DNA of 64,000 bases from Isoetes taiwanensis (lineage: Eukaryota; Streptophyta; Lycopodiopsida; Isoetales; Isoetaceae), in assembly GCA_021234155.1 (NCBI GenBank), contig JAJEKV010000061.1, positions 6,676,436 through 6,740,435 of the forward strand, read 5' to 3'. The notes beneath the pieces are model-generated. The model worked only from the letters and a program-made list of their open reading frames with translations, had not been told where the DNA came from and did not search any database. The translations under genes and the position numbers were made by a program. Positions within the stretch are counted from its first letter, which is position 1, and each line of letters starts with the position of its first letter. This document shows, piece after piece, positions 47,758 through 58,275 of this stretch.

Positions 47758-48873
47758 TCATGTTCCATATAGATCTGACAGGTTTAGATGCATCTGAAGA
47801 CCATCCAGCACTGCTCTGCCACCAGGATGCAACAGAAAATGCTCTACTGCCTTGCTAAAATCTGGCACATAGGACTTGATTTTAGCTTTGAGGAACCTTC
47901 TATGGACTAGATTGGCTAGGTATTTGAACTGCTCAGAATAGGGAAGAATCAAAGGACCCAGTTTTAAGAAATTTAGCTTGAGAGCAGAGGCTGCCACATG
48001 TGCAACATCCTTGGTTAGGGTAATTCCCATGAGCCCTTTATCATCTGCATCTTGCATAACACAGTTGTATGCTATGTCATCTGCTCCCTTGTGGATCCTA
48101 ATAGAGTGAAGCAATCTATACTTGGATCTTGATCTTTCAGATCTCTTGTTTGTAAGAATAGCTCCAGCGCCTCCTACTCTGAACAGACAATTTGTAACAA
48201 GCATAGGACGATGGTTACCAAAGTATGTGTTGTTGGTGACATTTTCAGTGGTCAAAACAACAGCATAGGTGTTTTGTTGGGTTTTCAGTAACTCCTTTGC
48301 AAGGTCCAGTGCAATAACTCCTCCACTGCAGGTCATGCCCGACAGACTATAGGAGAGAACGTGTAATCCAAGCTTGAACTTGTTGACAATCATGGCACTT
48401 AAAGAAGGAATAGAACTAAAGCCACTGCATTGAACAATGAGAATGCCAATGTCTTGAGGATGAATTCCTGTCTTCTTTAGCAGCTCTTCCATGACACCAA
48501 TGAGAACCTCATGTGTTTCAAGCCTCACATATTCTGTTGTCAGCTTGGCTTCTTTTTCTTGGAAGAATGCAGGAGGAACATAGGTCTCATCCCCAATTCC
48601 ACATTTTATCAGCACTCTCTTTTGGAACTCGAGAGATTCAGGAGTATAGACACCAAGTCTTTTTCCAAAGAACTCCACGAGCTGTGCAGGACATTTTCTG
48701 CTCTCATCTGGCTTGAAGCATGCAAAATCTAGCATGTATATTGGAGATGGAGATGCAATGTGGTGCAGCAGGATTAAAAGGCAAACACAAAGCAGCCATG
48801 GAAAAAACTGGCTAACCAAGGCAATGCAGAACTCTGCCATGTGAAGGAGGCTCTCAAGCTCTGGACCAGCCAT
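47758..48873 (-). pseudogene. 3-ketoacyl-CoA synthase, C-terminally truncated
   Basis: KCS enzymes condense malonyl-CoA with long-chain acyl-CoA in the ER membrane, the committing step of very-long-chain fatty acid elongation for waxes, cutin-associated lipids and suberin. The 371-codon frame is intronless and open: a membrane segment at residues 15-40, YMLDFACFKP, the thiolase-like N-domain (IPSLSAMIVNKFKL), catalytic Cys182 in GMTCSGG, NHRPMLVTNCLFRVGGAGA, HKGADD, and catalytic His349 in HPGGRAVLD. It ends at residue 371 (DLYGT). The following RFGNTSSSS(L/I)WYEL region with the catalytic Asn and the C-terminal glycine loop is absent in all downstream frames. Normal KCS proteins have about 450-520 residues, so this lacks roughly the last 90. 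It lies opposite to, and inside, the Harbinger element, suggesting capture. Confidence 0.85.
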
Positions 48874-49551
48874 GTTGAGCCTTCAAGGTATCTGCTAGAT
48901 TTGAAGGCTGTTACATTGGATGTGGCCCAGGGGTCTAACCCATGTGTTTTATTTATTTGGCAGAGAGATGGCTCAGCTCTAGACATTCTTCTGGAATAAT
49001 TTCTGGATATTTAACTTTAGCAATGATTGGACCTAGTTTATAGACATCTATGGGTTGAAAATTATGCAGTTATTGCTGGCAGTAAGGTTATTGACATATA
49101 TGCATGAAGAAGCTCAAGTTCAGCTCCGTTAAGCTAAGTTAAGCTAAGTTTCAAGGGGGCTCTGTTCAGCTCAAGTTGCTTGGACTAGCCTAAGTAAACC
49201 CGGACTCTTAAGGATATAGCATATACTGGCTTTGGGGTAGGCCCCCTTTTTTGCCCAATAGTATTGACCTTAGACTCCATATATATGCTGTATTTGTTCA
49301 TATAGTTTATATTTGTCAACATGTACGATAAATGTGACAATGTAAATGATGTTTTATTGTCTCTCATGCTTATAAAATTTCTGCAGAAACAGATACAAAT
49401 CTATTGGAAGCACTCTATGTTCTAAAGGTTTTGATTATAATGGATAGTACATGTGCGTCATAACAATTATACTTGATTGTACTTTCAGCTTCATTTTCAA
49501 TTCTGAATTTGATTATCTCAATTTGACAATTATACTTTTATTCTCGTGCAG

Positions 49552-50597
49552 CTTCATCTTCAAATCTGTTTGATGACTTCGAGATGACTATAGGAGAGAT
49601 AGAAATTTACAATCTCATGTTGTTTACAATGGTCATGGTTCACACGGTTTTCATGATGCCACAAATGCGTATTCTATACAATAGAAGCCCCAAACGATCT
49701 AGAACACATACTATGTTACAACAAAATGCAATAATGCATGATGATATGATTATGCATACCATTCTTTCGATATTTTTGGGCAGTCCACACACATCTTGGT
49801 GGGTGAAACCAAGGAGCACCTGTATGGTGGGATAGATTTGTGCTTTCGATGTGTATGATGATCCGGCGTTGGAAAGAGAATTTTAGAATGACCGGGAAAC
49901 ATTTGATTGGTTATGTGATAAGTTGGCTCCTATGATCGAAAGAAGAGTACCAATTTTCTGAAACCTCTACCAAGATCTATTCGTGTAGGGGCGGCATTGT
50001 ACAAGCTTGTGAAGGGTTGTGACCTTTTACAAGTTTCCAGCGGTTGCAATTGGAATGAGTACCTACCTCGGTGATACTTAAACAAGTTTGCTATGCAATT
50101 AACGGGAAGTTGGAGCATAAAATTTGGTGGCCAAAGAACCATGAACTTGCTTTCGGGTTGAAGAGGGCTTTAGAGATGCAAGTGGATTACCAAATTGCTA
50201 TGGTGCTATTGATTGATTGCGCGTATGCAGTTATTCCGCCCCTGGATTTGGTGGTGCTGATTATTTTGACGAAAGACAAGTCCATTCTATCATTGTTCAA
50301 GCTGTATGTGATACTAGTAGGAAATTCACTGATATATTTGTTGGATTTCCAGGTTCCACACATGATGCTCGTGTGCTTAGGAATTCAGGTTTGGCACAAA
50401 GAACAAATGCAAGGAAAATCTTGAGGGAACCAACTATGCTCTTAAATGGTAATTCTGAGGTTGCATCCCTATGTTGTTGGAGACAAAAGCGTGTCACAGT
50501 TTCTTCATGGATCATGGCTCCATATGTTGGAAATGTGGCTGATCTAACTCACATTCAGAATTTGTTCAATGAAGGAAGGAAGGAAGTTTATTTTAAC
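49552..50597 (+). pseudogene. Harbinger (HARBI1-like) DDE transposase, 5' part
   Basis: The nuclease of the element. After a CTCGTGCAG acceptor at 49551 one frame gives KPRSTCMVG, stop, ICAFDVYDDPALEREF and ETFDWLCDKLAPM. Other frames give IRVGAALYKLVKGC (near 49980), VCYAINGKLEHKIWWPKNHE (near 50083), LPNCYGAID (Asp 1, codon 50211) and IIVQAVCDTSRKFTDIFVGF with GSTHDARVLRN (Asp 2, codon 50364). A stop directly follows GAID. The match to DDE_Tnp_4 transposases is clear. The coding sequence is cut at about 50597 (NEGRKEVYFN) by the LINE and resumes at 55556. Several stops and shifts make it dead. Confidence 0.85.
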
Positions 50598-51840
50598 GCG
50601 TCCCACGGAGGCGAGAGGCCTATGAGAGACGGTACATGCGGAGAACAGAGCAAAAAGCCAAAAACCCCAACACCAAAACAAACAATGTAATCAGATGCAA
50701 GAGAACCCTACTACCGATGAAAAAACCCCCACTTGGGAGGAAAAACCTAACGATGGGCTCTCAAATACCATGCCCACGAAGAGCAAGTCGGCGGCGAAAT
50801 CTGCGGGATGTAAGCTCGGTCGCTACCATAGGTGATGCGGTGATCCGATGTAGCGATGTGTCGAGCATCTAAGATCGTGTGCCTTTGCTGGACATGGGCA
50901 TATCTTTGAGCATTTGGAGGGCATGGTGCTCATCCTCTATCCGCGTGCATCTCCCAACTGCATATTATCCTCTCCTCCCACAGGGGATCCGTGCCGCCAT
51001 TCACCCCCAGCTGACTGTTTCAATTAGAGGTAATGGGAACCCGTCCTTATGGCGACAATAGCTCTCCGTTTCTTCCGCGAGATGTGTGCTTTCAAGTGCC
51101 GATGGGGTCCATGCTCAAGGCCGGGATTAATCGGCGTGATAGTGCTCTGTCTTGGGCTTTGCAAAGAGTAGAGGCATCCCAGTGGTGGCGGCATAGCCCG
51201 CATCAATTGCCCATTAGCATCGGAATGCGCGGTGCCACCATCTGTTGGTAATCCATAGACCACCTCCTAAACCATCCCTTACAATTGGCTCGTACCATAC
51301 CCTCTTCGGGGCTGGGGCCCTGCGTTTAACAACCACGGCTGTGGGGCAGCGATGCTCATCCATCCCATCCACCTTATGGAAGCAAGTAAGATGCCTCCAA
51401 TAGCGAGAATCTTTGTAAAGGCGAAAACCCGTCTCATACAACAAAATGCGATGCGATGCGGTTCCCTTCACTCCCAAGCTATATGTCAAGAAAGCTTTAC
51501 GCACCCTTTCCAACCTATCCCGCGTGTTTTGCTAACCTTCCGGGCCCCAAACCTCCACCCCATATAGCGTAAGACCGGCGACCAAAGCCCCTAAACAGGT
51601 GTGCTCTCCTCGCCCAAATCCACGTAGATCTATCCCAAGAACACGCGTTTTGCATCGCATATAAAGCCTTCCAGCACGACGGCTCTCCTCTCCACACACT
51701 CATCCCACAAAGATGTTAGTAGTGAAATCAATTCCCGGATACTTGAAGCTCCTTTCCATCTCCACTTCCCGTCCCCCGTAATATAACTCGGGATAGGGTG
51801 TTGCGAGGACGAGGATCGCGAAGCTTAGTTTTGTGCAAGT

Positions 51841-52080
51841 TCACTTTGTCATTCTCGTTGCCCCACAGAACCCACCGAGGGCATCCAAATCTTTTTTGCA
51901 TACTGGCGGCCGCGTGTGGGCTAGCAAAGCTACATCATCCGCATATAGCAACCGGCTCCGCCAGGGTCGCCTCGAGATAATTGCACCCCTCCCCCCATGG
52001 TCTTTGCATCCACGTCTCCAAGCTATCAATGTACAACCCAAAAGCGTTGGAGACAACGGGCAGCTCTGCTTAACTCCCAT
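51841..52080 (-). pseudogene. LINE reverse-transcriptase core (YADD)
   Basis: An 80-codon open piece with GVKQSCPLSPTLLG (finger-palm) and LLYADDVALLAHTR (catalytic Asp pair). Between them the sequence is frame-shifted relative to an intact enzyme. Confidence 0.85.
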
Positions 52081-53097
52081 AGTGCTAGCTACCGCCGATC
52101 TTCATAAAAGCGGTCGCGGCATGAATCCCATCATAAAGGCGGTGCACCCCATTCGCAACTCTGTGGAACTCGCCAAGTCTTGCAACCTCTCCTGACAAAG
52201 ATGTCTCGGGGCGGTATCATATGCGGAGTCTTAAAATCTACAAAGCGACAATACAAGTGGGTGTCGGCGCGTTAAAACTTTGCCTCCATCAACACTCTCA
52301 AAGTGAAGATATGGTCGATTAGGTGGGTGAGGCGGGGCGCTTTGCTGGCCAATTGCCCGCCACCCCTCCCTGGGCCCTTAGTGAGTTTCTTCTCCATCAC
52401 CCCCGGAGCTTTTAGCAAGCTGTGAGCTTACCATAATCATCCGGTAATTTTGGCTCATCCCTTATTACCAGCTTTATGCGGGAACAACCTTACTAACCAT
52501 CCACTCACGGGGGCCCCATTTCGAGCACGGTTGATGATCACCGTCGGGGCCCTACCCACGGATGGGCCACCCCATTTCAACGACTCGACTGCGGCCCCAC
52601 GTAAATCCTTTGCCTTGCCATTCGCGGATGCTCGAGACCTGTTGGACATCCTCCGGCGTGAGCTGCCGACACCTCTCCTACGATGGGGACCTTGGCATTA
52701 GCTCACGGGGGTCATATAACTCCTGCAAGCGGTTGCATCCATTGCTCCACACTTACATTACCGACCACACGCGCTTACGGTATAACACCTTAAGCCAAAA
52801 AGCTTTTGGCTACGCCATGAGCATATCAAGCGAGCTCTGGGTTTTACGCCATGTATCTCCCTTCTTGGCTTTTAGGAAGGCTTATAGTCTTGCGGGGCCT
52901 GTGGCGCAACTGTGGATCTATGACCAAGCGCGGCTGGCTCTTTAGAAACCTTGCAATCAACATCAAACCCGCGGGTTCTCAGGGGGAAAATCGGCGGTGT
53001 CCCTCGCGGAGGCCCTTCCTTCAAAGGAAGCCCGGCGGTTTGCAGCGGCGCCCTCACCAGCCATGCACACTTTTGTCTGCGATTATGTAAAAAGCTA

Positions 53098-53980
53098 TCA
53101 AACCCACAGTAACTCCCGCACCAACACGCATTCATCTGCCCACCACACGATGGCGTGGGATGTATGGTAACCCTCCACGCCCCTTTGCGGTGTCTCCACT
53201 ATTGAGTGCTCCCAATTCCAGGCCAGACATAAAGCGGGTAGGTGATCCGACAAAGCCTCCTCATCCCACAATAGTGCCAATGGAAGTGTGTAACCATATC
53301 AAAGTCTTTGCTACGGGCGAGAAGGTAATCCAACACACTAGCTCCCCATCCCGCCTATCACTCCTGCAAGTAACACCCCCGAAAGGTGGGCCATCGGCCG
53401 CATACCATTACAAATTACCATGTCAAAAAAACGGCGCGAGCTGGACCAGGTACCGCGCCAAATGGTCTAGCCACCATATCTAGGAGTGCCGTATCTTTGA
53501 ATAGCGGCCGCCTCTCAAACCAAAGTGGATCGACATTAAGCGTCACCTTGGAAGGTCACCGAATCAAGCTGCGTCGTCTGAGCATTGAAATCTCCTAGCA
53601 AAAACACCCGTCCCCGCTTGTCTATAGCGGTCTATGTCATCATCTGATTCCTATACGGCATCACGGACATATGGTGCATCATGTACTGGTAGAACTTAGA
53701 GCTCCGCATGGGGAATGTAGCGGCTAGCAAGAAACAATGGGACATGACCAGGGCTCTAATAGCATTACCCACATGTAGCGGTTAAATGCATCGTAATTCA
53801 AGTGTGATCTTGCATGCTAAAGGCGTCCCTAAAGTAGCAAGCCACTCCCACCGCATTCGTCGCCATGGCGCTCATTAGCAAGTGAGAAATGCCGATATCC
53901 TCCGAGAATGTCGGCAATCGATGCCCTTCATACTCCCATGTCTCCTGCCAGAAGGCGATGTCCATGTCCGTCGATCCCAT
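53098..53980 (-). pseudogene. LINE endonuclease domain
   Basis: Motifs in order on the minus strand: AFWQETWEYEG, GRVFLLGDFNAQ, ALSDHLPALCLAW. These are the catalytic signatures of the EEP/APE-type nuclease of plant LINEs. Stops and shifts occur between them. Confidence 0.8.
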
Positions 53981-55555
53981 TCAAGCCATCGCCCATACGC
54001 CACGGAAGCCCCCTTCCGGGGAAACAATGCGAAGACACTTTCCCTATCTTGACCGCGGCCAGGACCCATCGAGTGCACGAGGGGGCTGGCGTGGTTGGAA
54101 TAACTTTCGGGCGACTGGCGATGGGACCACGATGGATGTCTTTGCCAGTTGTGGAAGGCCTCAATCCGCCCTCTCCACGGCTGTCGGCCCGATGTTCTGG
54201 ACCGCTTCGCCCTGCGACGCAGCCTGTTAAGTGGGAATCTTTGCTTCAAGAATCGTCGGCGAGGAGGCACATATACCTTCATCTTGCCATTAACCAAACC
54301 AGCAGCCCCTCGGCAGCCGAATCTCTCTTATCTTGACCAACTCTTGGCTTCTTTCCGGGTTGTTGCGGTGGCGTGAGATCGAGATCGGTATATGGACATA
54401 CCTTTCAAGCGGCGGTGCGGTGCAACAACAAAGATTTTGCCTCCCATTCCAAGGCTGCAAACTTAACTAGCCGAGGTCTCATGCTCGGGTCCTCCCACCC
54501 TGATTGGACTCTTGATAACCAAATCATCAATTGGAGCTTTGCAAGTACCCGGGGTGGTAAGCTTACACGCAAATCCTCGCCTTGCTCCTCCCAATCCCCG
54601 CAAAATAAGGTTGGCGTGCACGGATGTCTTGCTCCTCCGCGAAGTACCGCTGATTCCCCAGAGCCACCTCGGCCTCACGGTATAGGGGTGCTGGTGCCGG
54701 GAATGGCTGTGGTGCACTCGGACTCGTTGCACCTCCATTGAGGTCCTGCATCTCTTCTTTGTAAGTGGGCCATATGGTTCTCTATATGTAAGCATCTTCG
54801 ACATCTCACTGCACATGCGCCTTTGCTTCATCAAGGAATTGGAGCCTGCCCCGCACCTTCCACATCCTTTTCCTTAGCATCTATCCGACCAGCCATGCTT
54901 GTGACTTGTACAATGCTGCTGCGGCAACCCCTTCATGTCGGCCCCGGTTAACTTGCGCCATGTCTTCCATCCACTTCTTGGTGGACCTTATCCAAGCGGT
55001 GCCCCATCTCAAAAAGTGACTAGCTGCGTTGTTGCTTGTATCTCCCCTCTTATCGGTCATTAGCCTTTTGGGCTCCCGCAATCATAATCCCCGAGCGAAC
55101 TTCCACAAGGGAAATTCGGCCTCCTTACGATTGGAAGTCGCTTCTTGGCGCAGCCCACTGGCGAGATGGTCCGTGATGCCTCAAGCTTGCCCGGCAGCAC
55201 GGAGGGAACCGGCCTGTTCTGTACAACCTGATTGCCTCAGCACGATAGCTGCTCTCATGATGGGGACGAGGTATCCAAATTGGCGGGCTCTTTTCTTGGC
55301 GCATGCATCTTTGTCGGGGTCGCCATAGAGGGCCGGGACTGTCAGGTGGATTCCGGCGACTAAAACAGAGGAAACACCATACAAATCATACACCGACGGA
55401 AAGCTCGTTCGATAAGCTTTCCAACGAGCCCAAGAACACCTGAATCTGACACCGGAATCCCGAGTTATGAGCAAAAGAGCAGGGCTGAAACCCTAAGCGC
55501 CAGAGGGCACAGACGGCATTCTATGGATGTGAATAGCATACTATCCAATTCCTAA

Positions 55556-55858
55556 CATGTGAGGGCAAGACTTTTCATTGAGCAAGCATTTGGCATACTA
55601 AAAAGGGGTTTCAGTTGTTTGAAGTCAGTTTTATCTGAAGATGTTGCATTTGTGCCCGAGATGATCTACTCTTGTTGTGTGCTTCATAATCTGTTACTAG
55701 AAAGGAAGCTTATTGATGTAGAAGCAGAGCTGCGTATATTAAGTTTAGAGGAGGATGATGACGACGAAGACCCAGAGGGAGGAGCTGCAGCATTGGCCTT
55801 CGAAGATGGTGAGACAATGCGAAGACACCTTGCAGAATACCTTGTCTTCAACACTTGA
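55556..55858 (+). pseudogene. Harbinger transposase, 3' part
   Basis: VRARLFIEQAFGILKRGFSC (catalytic Glu in IEQAFG), then YSCCVLHNLLLERKLID and an acidic tail (EEDDDDEDPE) to a stop at 55858. It continues the part ending at 50597. Confidence 0.9.
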
Positions 55859-57100
55859 GCAGAATCTCGGTTTGAACTTGGATCTTTCGAACATGCACAG
55901 TGCAGGTTAATTTGGATTTTGGCATTATTTAGGAAAGGCTAATATGTTTTTGTTTGCTAAGTTTCAAGAATAAGGTACTGGTCTACTCTTTTGAGTAAGT
56001 TTCTTTGCTAGGTTGCTTGGTTTTAAGAACCATGAACAGGTCTCCATAAGGCAGGATGTATCAGAAATTTATTTGTTTACTGCTAAGGCATCTTGTGATC
56101 TTTTTTCTGGCCAAGCAAAGCCATAGACATATGAGCAGGTCTCCATATGAGCTAGTTTTTAAGACATATGAGCAGGTCTCCATATGGTAGGAAGTATAAG
56201 AAATTTAATAATTAACTCAGAATGGTATCTAGAGGTCATTTTTAAAGCTAGCAAAGCCATATGTATGGAGCTATCGCGATTTGACACGTGGTTATAGCAT
56301 ATAACTACACAAAGCAGAGGGTATATCTTTAGTTCCTTAGCATTTAGTGTCAAACATTTGCTCATAATGCATGTCTTATAAACGGGACATAGTATGTAAA
56401 GTCGTGGTATGTGCGTAGTATGGGCGGGTTTTTGAACCATGTTTTTAGAAATCCACGGATGAAACGTGGGTAACATTAAAGCTTTTAAAGGTGAGTGTTT
56501 GGCACCCGTAGTCTTAAAATACAAAAGGGGCCTCTGCTGCTCTAGTTGAAGATCAAATCCAGTCATGTAATTATGGTGCATGGAATAACAATTGGGTATA
56601 GTCTGCATAACATCCAGGTGGAGTATATAGACATGGCCCTAAGTGTGGAATAAGGGTAAACCACGCAACACTCTGGATAATAGTAAGCTTGATTAACAAG
56701 AGCATTAAGGACACGATTTTTTAACCAAGTTTTTATGCACAAGATGCATACGGGACGTACTACATATGTACAAGATATTGTTGTGGAATGGTAAGCCCAG
56801 CGGGTTGTCTGCTCTGCTCTACTCAACAGTAGCATGTTGGTAAAGCTTCAATAACGTGAGGATTTGCAACATAGATACATACGGTCTTCTGCATTAGATA
56901 TTTGCTTAAGAGTATAAACAAGAATCGATTTTTTGTTTTTTTACTTAATACAATGGACATTTGCGCTTTCTGCAAGTTTACACAGTTTGCATTTCCAGAA
57001 GTATTAAAATCATTAACTAGGCTTGTCAAGTATCTACCCATCTTGATTGATCGAGAATACAAAGTGCGTAAAGAGTTCCTCTTACTCACCATAGGTTACC
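55859..57100. other. Non-coding 3' part of the Harbinger element
   Basis: AT-rich. A phrase AG(A)CATATGAGCAGGTCTCCATA recurs two or three times at 56.04-56.18 kb. No gene is supported. Confidence 0.5.
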
Positions 57101-57104
57101 ATGG

Positions 57105-57240
57105 GAACAATAGTAAATAGTTAAGCAATAGTTAAAAAGGAACAATAGTTAAGCAAGAGTTAAAAAGGAACAATACTTAAGCAATAGTTAAGCAATAGTT
57201 ATGCTGGTTAAAAAGGAACAATAGTTAAGCAATAGTTAAT
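57105..57240. repeat. AGTTAAGCAATAGTTAAAAAGGAACAAT tandem array
   Basis: About four imperfect copies of a unit near 30 bp made of GTTAAGCAATAGTTAAAAAGG and GAACAATAGTTAAGC. Confidence 0.85.
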
Positions 57241-57338
57241 TATGGTTGCGAACATTTAGAAACCAATGCATATAGCGCGTCATTTCCTCCTTTCTAGTTT
57301 CCTCAATACTCAATTGAGAATTTAATAACGTCTTGCAG

Positions 57339-57679
57339 TGTGAAGTGCTCTATCACGATTTCCGTTATGTTAGTAATTTAACTTAACGACGTCATGTAGT
57401 GTGAAGTGCTTTATAACGGTTTTCGTTAGGTTAGGTGTAACATAACCTAACGGTATCGTGCAGTATGAAGTGTTTTGTAACGGTTTCCGTTAGGTTAGGT
57501 GTAACGTAACCTAACGGTATCATCCAGTGTGAAGTCTTTTGTTAACGGTTTCTGTTATGCTAATTTTTAATCTAATGGAAAGTGTGAAGTGAAATCTTGT
57601 AGTTAGATTATCTTAACATAAAGGAGCATCCGTTAGATTAAAAATTTAACCTAACATAACGGCCAGTGTGGAATGGCCC
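57339..57679. repeat. Right subterminal array and right TIR of the Harbinger element
   Basis: Four units of about 63 bp each begin (A/G)TGTGAAGTG and contain CCGTTAGGTTAGGTGTAACG followed by TAACCTAACGG, an 11-bp inverted repeat. The unit start resembles the TIR itself (AGTGTGGAATG). The terminal TIR is at 57665-57679. Confidence 0.85.
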
Positions 57680-58268
57680 TAATATTCCTGGGCTGAGAAG
57701 AGCCCACAGCTTGACACGTCTATTCATTTCGGTTTTCCTAAATATGAAAGGAAAATTTTTTGTTGCCACATGTGTCATGATCTAAACATCTAAACCTCTT
57801 GCTGGTCGAGAAATTCCAGATAGCCTAGAGCCCGTCGCAATCCACTGCTGCAGATCTTCAATGATTGGGCACTTGAGCTGTTTGGGGACATAGGCATGGC
57901 ATTTTGGCATGCGAAGACTATTCAGAAACACTATTTCTGAGACTATTTCTAATTGATTCTCATCGATTAGACAAACAGATGTCTAATATTCCTGGGCTGA
58001 GAAGAGCCCACAGCTTGATACGTCTATTCATTTCGGTTTTCCTAAATATAAAAGAGGAAAAAATTTTGTTGCACACATGTCATGATCCAAACATCTAAAC
58101 CTCTTGCTGTGTCATGATCCAAACATCTAAACCTCTTGCTGGTCGAGAAATTCCAGATAGCGTAGAGCCTGTCGCAATCCACTGCTGCATATCTTCAATG
58201 ATTGGGCACTTGAGCTGTTTGGGGACATAGCCATGGCATTTTGGCATGCAAAGACTATTCAGAACAGG
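57680..58268. repeat. Tandem duplication flanking the element, including an empty site
   Basis: Copy 1 starts at the TAA beside the element (57680) and ends at about 57930. Copy 2 covers about 57977-58268 with high identity plus an internal 31-bp duplication (GTCATGATCCAAACATCTAA phrase). Copy 2 starts AGATGTC-TAA-TATTCCTGGG, joining the element's left-flank AGATGTCTAA (42235-42244) to its right flank. Confidence 0.9.
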
Positions 58269-58275
58269 GTTCAAC

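Larger units (their letters stand above)
50598..55555 (-). mobile_element. Degenerate LINE (non-LTR retrotransposon) nested in the transposase
   Basis: The insertion separates two collinear halves of the transposase. On the minus strand it carries an apurinic-type endonuclease with DIAFWQETWE (near 53945), LLGDFNAQTT (53581 region) and LSDHLPALCLAWNWE (53233-53250 region), then a reverse transcriptase with GVKQSCPLSPTL (52080), LLYADDVALLA (YADD at 51934-51945), and a terminal RKAFLTYSLGVKGT segment (near 51500). Its DNA is clearly more GC-rich than the host. The 3' end lies at the low-coordinate side and its sequence ends without an obvious poly(A). Many stops and shifts mean it is inactive. 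Exact ends and target duplication are uncertain. Confidence 0.85.
42245..57679 (+). mobile_element. Composite PIF/Harbinger-type DNA transposon
   Basis: Ends: GGGCCATTTCACACT (42245-42259) and AGTGTGGAATGGCCC (57665-57679), 14/15 inverted identity. Both ends are flanked by TAA (42242-42244 and 57680-57682), the 3-bp target duplication typical of PIF/Harbinger. Subterminal CCGTTA(G/A)GTTA repeats occur at both ends. Inside are a Myb/SANT ORF (42792-43601) and a HARBI1-like DDE transposase (49552-50597 plus 55556-55858), in the usual same orientation. The length of 15.4 kb is far above the usual 3-6 kb and comes from a 5-kb LINE, a PPR fragment, a KCS gene piece and an inverted repeat. Stops in the transposase make the copy non-autonomous. 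Confidence 0.85.

Noticed and set aside
47758-48873. Reading the KCS frame as a complete functional enzyme
   Set aside because: The C-terminal catalytic Asn region is missing in every downstream frame, and the protein would be about 90 residues too short.
53875-54741. Several long frames on both strands in GC-rich DNA
   Set aside because: They lie within the degenerate LINE, whose true motifs are on the minus strand in other frames.
57339-57600. Regularly spaced repeats that could suggest a CRISPR array
   Set aside because: This is a eukaryotic genome, the units are contiguous without unique spacers, and they are explained as Harbinger subterminal repeats.
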